Assembly: GCA_945892985.1 (NCBI GenBank)
Contig: CAMDDU010000031.1
Location: forward strand, 1 to 49,165
Direction: 5' to 3'
Length of the DNA stretch: 49,165 nt
DNA from: CAITSH01 sp945892985
GTDB lineage: Bacteria > Pseudomonadota > Gammaproteobacteria > Burkholderiales > SG8-39
Below, in pieces: positions 41,897-49,165 of this stretch; position 1 is the first letter of the stretch; every line of letters begins with the position of its first letter. A program made the position numbers and the translations under genes. The notes beneath the pieces were generated by a model. That model searched no databases and was not told the DNA's origin. It saw only the letters and a list, made by a program, of their open reading frames with translations.

Positions 41897-42016
41897 CGGC
41901 TTACATTTAGTGGCGGATGGTGGCAGTGAGTTGCGCGTGCTTGTGGTGGCCGCGCCCGCCGAGGCAGCCATGCCGGCCTTGTCGCTGGCGCCGCCTTTGC
42001 GCACCGGGGAATTAGC
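41897..42016 (+). pseudogene. C-terminal fragment of the amidase gene
   Basis: The plus frame gives GLHLVADGGSELRVLVVAAP and ends PPLRTGE, against GLHLMADGGSELRLLAVAAL and PPLRSGN-stop in the intact amidase. One extra G shifts the frame before the stop. Only about 40 of 454 codons remain. Confidence 0.85.
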
Positions 42017-42125
42017 ATCGCGCCCGAAGTCGGGGTATCGTGCCGCACTGGTTGTCGCTGCTTCTGTGCTCGGATAAGCATTTGAACATGGCAGTGCATG
42101 TTGTCATTGCATATTATGAATGCGA
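41897..42125. repeat. Right copy of the ~228-bp direct repeat
   Basis: Matches 35240-35466 in the same orientation. The matching stops at ATGAATGCGA; beyond it this copy continues into the Bug-gene leader, while the left copy continues into an ornithine-cyclodeaminase-family fragment. Confidence 0.9.
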
Positions 42126-42184
42126 TGAAGCTCGGCGCGGCGCCATTCTTATCCGCTAACGCAACAGCAATGGAGAAAGTCTTG

Positions 42185-43162
42185 ATGAAAAAAAATGTCT
42201 TGTTTGGAAAAATACTGGCTGTGCTGATGCTTGGCCTTACGGCCTTGCCGGCTGCCGCGCAGACGGCTTTCCCGGGCAAACCGGTGCGCCTGATATTGCC
42301 GTATTCAACCGGAGGGTCGGCTGACACCGTGGCACGCCTGCTTGCGCCGAGGTTGCAGGAAGCCTGGAAGCAGACCGTCATTGTCGAGAACAAACCAGGC
42401 GCCAACGCAGTCATAGGCACCGATTTTGTTGCCAAGGCGGCGCCGGACGGACACACGCTGCTGGTCGCGCTGACGACGCATGTAATCAGTCCGAGCCTGA
42501 TCAAGACACCCTTCGACCCGGTCAGGGACTTCGCCCCTGTCGCGACAGTCGCGGCGGCCGAATTGTGCCTCGCACTCAATCCTGATGTTCCGGCGAACAC
42601 CCTGCAGGAATTGATTGCCCTCGCCAAGGCGAAGCCGGGGCAACTTAATTATGCGACGACACAGATCGGCGGCAACCAGCACCTTGCAGCCGAGTTGCTG
42701 GGCATTCTCACCGGTGCAAAGCTGACCGCTGTGCCGTACAAGGGAGGGGGCGAAGCACTGACCGCAGTGCTCGGTGGTCACTCGCAAATGTACCTGGGCT
42801 CGATTTCGAGTCTTATTCCCGTGGTCAAAAGCGGCAAGCTCAAGGGCATTGCGGTTTCAGGCGAGAGTCGCAACATGGCAATCCCTAACGTGCCGACCTT
42901 CACCCAGGGCGGGGTTCCCAACCTGGACGTGCGACTCTGGTTTGGCGTGCTTGCGCCCGCTGGCACGCCTAAGGACATCGTCGAGAAGATCGCGGCGCAG
43001 ATCGCCGTCATTCTGGGCACTGCGGATTTCAAGGAAGCGCTGCAAAAGCAGGGGCTCGAGCCGCTTGTCGGCGGCCCGGAGCAGTTCGCCGCCTTGCTCA
43101 AGACCGATTACACCCGCTACGCCCAGGTTATCAAGACCGCGAACATAAAGGTTGACCAGTAA
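42185..43162 (+). CDS. Bug/TctC-family solute-binding protein
   Basis: A 325-residue receptor. ATG 42185 (MKKNVLFGKILAVLML) has GGAGAAAG about 9 nt upstream, whereas the longer frame runs into repeat sequence. The signal peptide ends near PAAAQ (about residue 23), then AFPGKPVRLILPYSTGGSAD, VENKPGANAVIG, TPFDPVRDFAPV and AVPYKGGGE. In its ancestral setting it probably followed the amidase gene directly, since its leader is fused to a copy of the amidase 3' end. It is convergent with the ornithine-cyclodeaminase-family gene. Confidence 0.93.
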   Translation: MKKNVLFGKILAVLMLGLTALPAAAQTAFPGKPVRLILPYSTGGSADTVARLLAPRLQEAWKQTVIVENKPGANAVIGTDFVAKAAPDGHTLLVALTTHVISPSLIKTPFDPVRDFAPVATVAAAELCLALNPDVPANTLQELIALAKAKPGQLNYATTQIGGNQHLAAELLGILTGAKLTAVPYKGGGEALTAVLGGHSQMYLGSISSLIPVVKSGKLKGIAVSGESRNMAIPNVPTFTQGGVPNLDVRLWFGVLAPAGTPKDIVEKIAAQIAVILGTADFKEALQKQGLEPLVGGPEQFAALLKTDYTRYAQVIKTANIKVDQ

Positions 43163-43209
43163 GCTAGACGCCGCAGGGCGGAACGGGCGCGGGCTGGACG
43201 CGCCCGCGC

Positions 43210-44196
43210 TCAGTCCAACTCAATGAGCTGACCCCGGCCGAGGCGCTCGGCCTCGCGTAGTGCGTGCGTGGCGAAGGCGACATCGCCTATGGCCATGCCC
43301 TGGATGAGCGCGACGATGCGCTCGGAGGCGGCTTGTCTTCCCGGTTTTTGGCCGCTGATGACTTCGCAGGCAAGCGCATCAATGCGCGCGTTGAATTGCG
43401 CACGGCTGAGATGCCCCTGCGCGATCCACGCGCGGCCGTCCCCCATTTCGGCGGAAAAATCGGCGTCATCGACGATCAGCCGTGCCGACTCGAGCAGCAC
43501 GCCGTAGTCCACTTCGTTGTAACTGCCCATGGAGCAGACAACGCATCCGTCTTTGGTTTCGCCCGGAAAAACCAGCGGACTGGGCGATTCGGTGAGTGTG
43601 ATGACCAGATCTGCGTCCGATGCCGCGCGGGCGCGGTCCGGTTCGGCCCGCAGCGCATATCCGGCGACGGGCGCATGCGTGTTCACGAATGCCGCCATGC
43701 TCTCGGGGCGGCGCGAATGCACGCGCAATTCTGCAACCGGCAGCGCGCAGGCGAGCATTGGGATGATTTCGGCGGCGATGCCACCCGTGCCGTACAGCGC
43801 GACCACGAGCGGCCCGGGGTTGACCAGTTGTTCTAGCGCCACCACGCCGAACGCGGCGGTGCGGATTTTGCTCAGCCAGTTTTCCGCCACCAGGCCGGCG
43901 AGGTGAAAATCGCTGTGGTCGTAGACGGCGCAGTAATTGCGTGTCTGCTTGTCCGTCGTGCCCGGATTGGACAGCAGGCGGATGCCGGAGGCGTTCAAAT
44001 GTGCGACGGTCGCGGCTTTAAACTTGAAGCGCGGTCCGCCCAGAGCCAGCGCGTCAAGCGTCATCGCGGACGGCGTGGACAGGCGACTGCCTCCGGCGGC
44101 CTGATCGCGCAGCGTGCGTCGCGCCATTTCCAGCGCGCTCCCTGCGTTGATCGTGTCACGCACGTCCTGTTCGCGCAGGATGCGCAAAGTGCTCAT
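43210..44196 (-). CDS. Ornithine cyclodeaminase/mu-crystallin family protein
   Basis: This 328-residue Rossmann-fold protein has the family blocks FKFKAATVAHLNASGIRLL, AEIIPMLACALPVAELRVHS and VVCSMGSYNEVDYGVL. In most members the nucleotide motif is GxGxQA; here it reads YGTGGIAAEI, so the Gln is replaced. Some members are ketimine reductases or alanine dehydrogenases rather than cyclodeaminases, so activity is open. It lies 15 bp downstream of the ring-opening amidohydrolase on the same strand and they are surely co-transcribed. A 55-bp fragment of its 3' part lies at 35463-35517. Confidence 0.88.
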   Translation of the reverse strand: MSTLRILREQDVRDTINAGSALEMARRTLRDQAAGGSRLSTPSAMTLDALALGGPRFKFKAATVAHLNASGIRLLSNPGTTDKQTRNYCAVYDHSDFHLAGLVAENWLSKIRTAAFGVVALEQLVNPGPLVVALYGTGGIAAEIIPMLACALPVAELRVHSRRPESMAAFVNTHAPVAGYALRAEPDRARAASDADLVITLTESPSPLVFPGETKDGCVVCSMGSYNEVDYGVLLESARLIVDDADFSAEMGDGRAWIAQGHLSRAQFNARIDALACEVISGQKPGRQAASERIVALIQGMAIGDVAFATHALREAERLGRGQLIELD

Positions 44197-44211
44197 GCGG
44201 ATACGGCCGGC

Positions 44212-45285
44212 TCAGGCATCGCGCACGATGCAGGCGCACAGTCCCCCGCCGGCCGGTGCCTGATGGACGGTGTTGCCCGAGATGAACACCCGCGCCGAGC
44301 CAAGGATCGAACCGACGACGCCGCTCATGGCGGCGCGCACGTGCTTGTCCATGTCGATATGGCTGGTTTTCATGACCGTGCGCAGTCCGCGCAGGCGGCC
44401 GTCGGGCGCGACGCCCGATTTGATCATGGTCGCGACCACGCGTTCCGGGGTGGCCACGCTGCCGTCTGCATCGACAGGGCAGCCGGCAGCAGAAAACATG
44501 TCGCGCAGTCCCTTGCCGTCAAGGACATCGCGTAGTCGGCCGGTGTGAACCGACAGTGTGCCCGCAGCGCCGCGCCGGTTGGCCAGCAGCATGATTTCCA
44601 CGCAGTCGAGTTCGGCGCCCGAGAAGACCATGGCGCGGTTTGCATGCAGCGAGTGGTCGTGGTCGAAGGCCTCCTGCACGATGCGTGCGCGGTCAACTTC
44701 GCCGAGTGCCACGCCGGCGCCAAGCGCGCCGACCGCCTTGGAGTAGCCCGAGGTGATGCGCTTGTTTCGCACCGCGCCGGGGGCAGGGGGAAGAAAACTC
44801 TTTACCGGGGTCTTGACGATGACCAGGGCGACGTCACTCGCATCGACGCCGGCGTCTTTCATGGCCGCGCGCACGGTGTCGGCGGTGATGTCGGCGTGGG
44901 CGAGGGTGCCTATCTCCTCGGGCGTTAGTGAGCGGCTGCGGGCGCAGCCCATGGCCAGTGCGCTGCCGCGTGGCGACGGTTTGGCGTCCGGCTCGTCGAC
45001 ATCCGCGAACAAATAGCCGAATGGCGTCATGGCGCCTTCGCAGCCGGTGGAAAAGAGAAAGGTGGAGCGCTCGAGCAGGGGGCGGCCGCCGTGCGCCTCG
45101 ATCGCAATACTTGCGCTTTGAAGGCCGTATTCGCGCGAGAAGTCGTTGACGTCGGAGTTGCCCTCTGTTTTTACCAGCAGGGCGAGGCTGCGTATGCGCG
45201 AGGGTTCAAACTGGCGCAATTTGTGCGAGAAATCGACAACGTCGCCGGGGTGGGCTGTGTCATAGGGCAAAACGTGAACGGTCAA
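44212..45285 (-). CDS. Ring-opening amidohydrolase (cyanuric acid hydrolase/barbiturase family)
   Basis: This 357-residue enzyme belongs to a rare family built of three similar domains, each with a Ser-Lys pair. Visible pairs are Lys39 (LLVKTEGN) with Ser79 (FSTGCEG), Lys158 (VIVKTPVK) with Ser222 (FSGAELDCVEI) and Lys289 (MIKSGVAPDGRLRG) with Ser336 (FISGNTVHQAPAGGG). Known members open cyanuric acid (to carboxybiuret) or barbiturate (to ureidomalonate). Sequence alone does not tell me which. All six residues are present, so it should be active. It has no signal peptide. Neighbours are an ornithine-cyclodeaminase-family gene (co-transcribed), a RidA relic upstream on the other strand and Bug genes on both sides. 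Confidence 0.93.
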   Translation of the reverse strand: MTVHVLPYDTAHPGDVVDFSHKLRQFEPSRIRSLALLVKTEGNSDVNDFSREYGLQSASIAIEAHGGRPLLERSTFLFSTGCEGAMTPFGYLFADVDEPDAKPSPRGSALAMGCARSRSLTPEEIGTLAHADITADTVRAAMKDAGVDASDVALVIVKTPVKSFLPPAPGAVRNKRITSGYSKAVGALGAGVALGEVDRARIVQEAFDHDHSLHANRAMVFSGAELDCVEIMLLANRRGAAGTLSVHTGRLRDVLDGKGLRDMFSAAGCPVDADGSVATPERVVATMIKSGVAPDGRLRGLRTVMKTSHIDMDKHVRAAMSGVVGSILGSARVFISGNTVHQAPAGGGLCACIVRDA

Positions 45286-45445
45286 GATGGTTTCCTTTTG
45301 TGTTTATCCGAATGCTTATCAATACCATGCCGGCGGGACGCAAGCCAGCATCTACCCGTTGGGTGAATGTGCGGCAACCTGCGGGCAGGCGGGCAGGGAA
45401 GGGATTTCAGGGTGGTATGGTATAACGATGCGGCATAGCAGTTAG

Positions 45446-45775
45446 TGTGAAATCGGGGTGTATCTTAACCCTCATTCGGGCAAGACTAGCGCTCTGCATT
45501 TTTTTGATGGCAAGGATATCTCCAACAACTTCGAGGCACAGACGAAACAAGTGGTTTCGCAGATCGACCCGGTGCTCAAGCGCGCCGGCGGTAGCCTCGC
45601 CAATGTCGTTAGCATGACCGTATTCATCAAAGAGTCGCGCTACGGCGACCGCTTTGTCGAGATGCGTAAGGATTTCTTCCAGAATGGTAACTATCCTGGC
45701 AGCACCCTGATCACCGTCACCAACTTCGCCCGCCACGGCATCGAGATCGAGATCCAGGCCGTGGGTGTGATCGGT
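45446..45775 (+). pseudogene. RidA (YjgF/UK114) family relic lacking its N-terminus
   Basis: The plus frame reads GKDISNNFEAQTKQVVSQID, VVSMTVFIKESRYGDRFVEM and GIEIEIQAVGVIGD, which is the RidA fold's second half and C-terminus. The first 30 or so residues are absent (a TAG stands at 45443), and only a poor GTG at 45458 could start it. At the 3' end the expected stop after VGVIGD is missing and the frame runs on into unrelated sequence up to 46147. Both ends are therefore damaged. RidA enzymes hydrolyse reactive imines or take part in ureide pathways such as AtzH-like steps, so it would have fitted the neighbouring ring-opening amidohydrolase. Confidence 0.75.
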
Positions 45776-46010
45776 GACAGCCGTTCAAGCGAAAATCCAT
45801 GTTCGGCTGAAGGTATGGCCAAGAAGAAACAGGCAAGCGGCAGGCTTGGCTGGGGCAGTATCCCGGTCAGGCCCGGATCCGTGCATCGCATTCGCGATTT
45901 AGCGGACCCGATGGCTTCCCGTCGGGACATCAGTAAGGGCATCAAGAACGTTCCCGGAGTTGCTTGCACATCGCAAAAAGCAGCCCGGCATTCCACAGGA
46001 GGAGATCAGT

Positions 46011-47007
46011 ATGAAACCGATGGCAAAGCTGTTTGCCGCTGCGGCATTCGCCGCCTGCGCTGCGACGAGTTCCGTCGCGCACGCCCAGGACTTTCCCAAC
46101 AAGTCGATACGCATCATCGTGCCCTATGCGCCCGCGGGCAATATTGACATCACGGCGCGCACGCTGGCGCCGGCCTTTGGCGAGGCGTTGGGCCAGACCA
46201 TCATCGTTGAGAACCGCACCGGCGCGGGTGGTTCGATCGGCACCGGCGCGGTGGCCAAGGCCGCGCCCGACGGCCAAGGCCGCGCCCGACGGCTACACGC
46301 TGCTGCTCGGTTCAAGCGGCACCATTACCGCAGGTCCGGCCGTGTACAAGGCCCTGCCTTATGACACGATGAAGGACCTGATACCGATTGGTGCGATACA
46401 GGCGGTGCCGTTGCTGCTGACCGCCGCACCCAAGGCGCCGATCGGCAATTTCAGGGAATTTATCGCCTACTCGAAGTCCAAGGGCAGCCCCATTACCATG
46501 GCCTCCTCGGGCAGCGGCACATCCAATCACCTGGCGCTTGAAATGCTGGCACGCGATGCAAAGATTGCGCTGACCCACGTGCCCTACAAGGGCAGTGGCG
46601 CGGCATTTTCCGATCTACTGGGCAGCCAGGTTGAAACCATGATGGACCAGGTCTCGGCTTCGATTGAGCACATCCGCAGCGGTCGACTGAAGGCCATCGC
46701 GGTGACCTCGCTCAAGCGCTCCCCGCAGCTACCCAACGTACCCACGCTCGATGAGTTGGGTGTCACCGGATTTGAAGCAACGACCTTCACCGGATTGTTC
46801 GCGCCGGCCGGCACGCCACCGCTGGTGATCGAAAAGCTCCAGGGTGCATTGAAGAAGGTGCTCGCGCTGGAGGCAGTTCGCGAGCGTTACCGCAGTTTTG
46901 GTGTCGAGATGATGGACATGAGTGCGGCCGAGTTCACCACTTTCGTGCGCGCCGATGCCGAGCGCTGGCGCAAGGTGGCGCGCGAAGCCAATATCGTTGT
47001 GGAGTAA
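46011..47007 (+). pseudogene. Bug/TctC solute-binding protein gene frameshifted by a 19-bp tandem duplication
   Basis: From ATG 46011 (AGGAGGAG upstream) the gene encodes a signal peptide ending SVAHAQ, DFPNKSIRIIVPYAPAGNID and VENRTGAGGSIG. After VAKAAPDG the frame is lost. The cause is visible: a 19-bp unit beginning GGCCAAGGCCG occurs at 46253-46271 and again at 46272-46290. Removing one copy restores GYTLLLGSSG and the rest of a normal protein up to 47007 (about 325 residues), including HVPYKGSGA and LFAPAGTP. As written, translation ends in a short frameshifted tail. An error in assembly is possible but the exact tandem copy favours real slippage. Confidence 0.88.
46253..46290. repeat. 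19-bp tandem duplication
   Basis: Two perfect adjacent 19-bp copies (46253-46271, 46272-46290) inside the Bug gene; 19 is not a multiple of three, so the frame shifts. Confidence 0.95.
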
Positions 47008-47012
47008 GAGCC

Positions 47013-47912
47013 ATGAATGCAGACACCAAGCCCGTCGCCCACGGCGGTGCCGATGTGCTGGCGCCCGATGCGCGCCTGCGCGCGCCAAAACGCGCCTTGC
47101 CGGCGGGAACGATAGACTGCCATGCGCATATCTTTGACCAGTTCGAGCGTTACCCGCTGGCGCCGGGTCGAAAATACATGCCGCCGCTGTGCAGTCGCGA
47201 GGCCTGGCTCGCGCTGCATGCCGCGCTTGGCGTTGCGCGCGGCGTGCAGGTGCATGCCACGCCGTATGGTTTTGATAATTCGATCACGCTGGATTTCCTT
47301 GCCGAACACCGCGGCCGTTTCGCCGGCGTGGCGGCGATCAATGCCGATGTGAGCGAGGCCGACCTGCAGCGTCTTGATGCCGGCGGATTCAAGGCGGCGC
47401 GCCTGATGGACCAGTTCCCCAACGGTGCCACAACACGCGATCTTGAGGCCATTGCCAGGCGCGTCGCGCCCTACGGCTGGCACATCGAAATCAACATTGC
47501 CAGGGCCGCCGACTGGGTCGATCTGGAGCCGCGCTTGCGCGCCTGCCCGGTGCCGCTGGTGTTCGACCACCTTGGCCGTGTGCGTGGCAGCGAGGGCGTC
47601 GATTCTCCCGGTTTCAAGGTGATACGGCGCCTGCTCACAGAGCGCGACGACTGCTGGACAAAAATCTCCAGCTGGTACCGCCTGTCCGATGATGGCACAA
47701 AAAATTACGACGATATGCGCCCCCTGGCGCAGGCGCTGCTGACGGACCGGCCTGAGCGCTGTGTCTGGGGCACCAACTGGCCACATCCCGGCCTGAGCAG
47801 CTTCATGCCCAACGACACCGACCTGCTCGACTTGCTTGAGAGCTGGCTGCCGAATGAAGCGGTGCGCGTGCCGCTGTTTGTCACCAACGCCGAAAAGCTT
47901 TATCGCTTCTGA
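47013..47912 (+). CDS. Amidohydrolase-2 family (PF04909-type) metal-dependent hydrolase
   Basis: This 299-residue TIM-barrel hydrolase starts its barrel with TIDCHAHIFD, the His-x-His metal site, followed by FDHLGR and the late WGTNWPHP block with the catalytic Asp region. The layout resembles 2-pyrone-4,6-dicarboxylate lactonase and related dicarboxylic acid hydrolases or decarboxylases. No signal peptide is present. It begins 5 bp after the Bug gene stop, so they form one transcription unit, and the frameshift upstream may reduce its translation. A lactone or organic acid substrate is plausible but unproven. Confidence 0.9.
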   Translation: MNADTKPVAHGGADVLAPDARLRAPKRALPAGTIDCHAHIFDQFERYPLAPGRKYMPPLCSREAWLALHAALGVARGVQVHATPYGFDNSITLDFLAEHRGRFAGVAAINADVSEADLQRLDAGGFKAARLMDQFPNGATTRDLEAIARRVAPYGWHIEINIARAADWVDLEPRLRACPVPLVFDHLGRVRGSEGVDSPGFKVIRRLLTERDDCWTKISSWYRLSDDGTKNYDDMRPLAQALLTDRPERCVWGTNWPHPGLSSFMPNDTDLLDLLESWLPNEAVRVPLFVTNAEKLYRF

Positions 47913-47967
47913 CCGGGGCGGCAACGCCCGCCATCCTTAATTCCCATCACAGGTTCATCCCCATCCC

Positions 47968-48972
47968 ATGCAAACCATAGAAGCCTCCTCCTTTTCCATC
48001 GACGCGCTGAAGCTGGTCGAGCGCCCCAAACCCGTACCGGCGCGCAATGAAATCCTGCTGCGCATGCGCGCCGCCAGCATTAATTACCGCGACCTGGCGG
48101 TGCTCTCGGGCAAGTACATGCCCGCACTGCCCATGCCTTATGTGCCGCTGTCAGACGGTTGTGGCGTGGTCGAGGCGGTGGGCGAGGGCGTCACCCGCTT
48201 CGCCGTCGGCCAGCGCGCCATTCCGCTTTATACGCAGGGCTGGCACGCCGGTATGCCCACCGTAGAGCTGCGCACCAAGCGCACGTTGGGTGCGCCGCTG
48301 CCGGGCGTGCTGCAGGAATATTTTTGCGTTCCCGGCGACGATGCCGTGGCTGCGCCCGATTATCTTTCCGATATCGAGGCGGCGAGCTTGCCGATTGCCG
48401 CGTTGACCGCCTGGACAACGCTGATCGAGGGTGGCATCAAGGCCGGCAGCACCGTGCTGGTGATGGGTACCGGCGGTGTGGCGCTGTTTGCGTTGCAGTT
48501 TGCACGCTGCTTTGGCGCCCGCGTGATTGCGCTGACCTCGACCGATGCCAAGGCGGCGCTGCTGAAGAAGATGGGCGCCGATGCCGTGGTCAATTACCGC
48601 AGCACGCCGGACTGGGAAGTTGCGGTGCGCGCCGCCACCGGCGGCCTCGGCGTAGATATTGTCGTGGAGACCGTGGGCAACACGCTGGCCAAGTCACTCA
48701 CGGCAACCGCCTTTGGCGGATTTGTCGGCGTGATCGGCTTTGTCGCGGGGCAGGAGGCGACCATCAATGTGCGTCAGCTGTTGGGGCCCATGGTTCGTGT
48801 GCAGGGCATCGCCGTGGGGTCGCGCGAACGCTTCGAGGCCATGCTGCGCGCCATGACGCTGCACAAACTGCATCCGGTCATCGACTCGACCTTCCCCTTG
48901 GCGCGGACCGCCGAGGCGTTTCGCAAAATCGAGCGCGCCGAGCACATCGGCAAGATCACCATCTCGCTGTAA
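47968..48972 (+). CDS. Zinc-independent medium-chain dehydrogenase (quinone oxidoreductase-like)
   Basis: This 334-residue MDR protein has a GroES-like N-terminal domain (NYRDLAVLSGKYMPALPMPY) and a Rossmann domain with VLVMGTGGVALFALQFA, ITSTDAKAALLKKMGADAV-like spacing and VDIVVETVGN. The Cys/His zinc ligands of alcohol dehydrogenases are not evident, so it is probably an NADPH-dependent quinone or enone reductase. It follows the amidohydrolase gene by 55 bp on the same strand; no ribosome-binding site is obvious. Its role in the neighbouring pathway is inference. Confidence 0.9.
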   Translation: MQTIEASSFSIDALKLVERPKPVPARNEILLRMRAASINYRDLAVLSGKYMPALPMPYVPLSDGCGVVEAVGEGVTRFAVGQRAIPLYTQGWHAGMPTVELRTKRTLGAPLPGVLQEYFCVPGDDAVAAPDYLSDIEAASLPIAALTAWTTLIEGGIKAGSTVLVMGTGGVALFALQFARCFGARVIALTSTDAKAALLKKMGADAVVNYRSTPDWEVAVRAATGGLGVDIVVETVGNTLAKSLTATAFGGFVGVIGFVAGQEATINVRQLLGPMVRVQGIAVGSRERFEAMLRAMTLHKLHPVIDSTFPLARTAEAFRKIERAEHIGKITISL

Positions 48973-49124
48973 CGCGAAAGGCTGCGGCACCCCGCGCCGC
49001 GGCCCGATCCGCCATCGTATGCGGGTGTCCGCGAGGCCTGTCTAAGGCAAAGCGAAACACAAAAAACGGAAGGTCGGGAAAGAGCGGGCACCAGCCTGCT
49101 CTTGATTTTTAAAGGGGAAGCACT

Positions 49125-49165
49125 GTGGCAGCAGGGATGGCAGGGGCATCAATGAGCAGCGGCGC
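49125..49165 (+). CDS. Possible start of a gene cut by the window edge
   Basis: AGGGGAAG lies about 5 nt before GTG 49125; ATG 49137 and ATG 49152 are in the same frame. Only about 13 codons are visible, so neither the family nor the true start can be judged. Confidence 0.3.
   Translation, partial: MAAGMAGASMSSG

Larger units (their letters stand above)
41536..42184. other. 649-bp region with promoter, unassigned DNA and amidase fragment
   Basis: The part next to 41536 should hold the toxin-antitoxin promoter. From about 41600 to 41880 frames are open on both strands but none is recognised; this could be a decayed gene. The rest is the right copy of the direct repeat and the leader of the next Bug gene. 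Confidence 0.45.

Noticed and set aside
41564..41929. Plus-strand 121-codon gene beyond the antitoxin
   Set aside because: Runs into the amidase fragment and repeat; no recognised domain and no start signal.
45775..46147. C-terminal extension of the RidA frame to 229 codons
   Set aside because: The extension overlaps the signal peptide region of the next gene in another frame and has no family features; it is readthrough after loss of the normal stop.

Overview
The window looks like a chromosomal segment of a betaproteobacterium, most likely Burkholderiales. Three things point there: high GC content; ten genes for Bug/TctC-type periplasmic solute-binding proteins; and many small catabolic units (Rieske oxygenases, thiolase plus DUF35 protein, acyl-CoA dehydrogenase, isoquinoline-oxidoreductase-like molybdoenzyme, alpha/beta hydrolases). 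No rRNA, tRNA, integrase, IS transposase or CRISPR array was found.

Left part (1-13.5 kb): a minus-strand Bug gene, a frameshifted alpha/beta hydrolase and a VOC protein; a divergent two-subunit ring-hydroxylating oxygenase; a minus-strand thiolase-DUF35-Bug operon; an acyl-CoA dehydrogenase-Bug pair; two more minus-strand Bug genes; and an MBL-fold hydrolase. Next come eight 13-bp direct repeats in front of two alanine-rich, coiled-coil-like proteins of unknown function (14.1-15.1 kb).

Middle part (15.5-35.4 kb): a Bug gene with a single-component Rieske oxygenase, an SDR, a 45-residue basic protein, a two-subunit molybdenum hydroxylase, thioredoxin 2, and an adaptor-permease-ATPase exporter operon. 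After these lie an SGNH-hydrolase relic, a CocE-type hydrolase and a Bug gene. At 29.6-30.7 kb a GIY-YIG nuclease gene sits between inverted ~33-bp repeats, followed by five 93/94-bp gene-less hairpin modules with the same ends. This looks like an autonomous element with its REPIN/MITE-like derivatives. Then come an alpha/beta hydrolase, a class II aldolase, a Bug gene and an amidase.

Right part (35.2-49.2 kb): a segment between two ~228-bp imperfect direct repeats (amidase 3' end plus spacer) carries a minus-strand operon pyrK-pyrD-M20 amidohydrolase-XRE regulator-pyrE-like and a DUF433/DUF5615 toxin-antitoxin pair. Beyond it are a Bug gene, an ornithine-cyclodeaminase-family gene, a ring-opening amidohydrolase of the cyanuric acid hydrolase/barbiturase family, a RidA remnant, a Bug gene frameshifted by a 19-bp tandem duplication, an amidohydrolase-2 protein and a medium-chain dehydrogenase. 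Together the right part suggests breakdown of cyclic ureides or pyrimidines, but substrates are inferred from family membership and context.

Small-scale decay is a clear theme: at least six broken genes, several tandem duplications and shuffled gene fragments.
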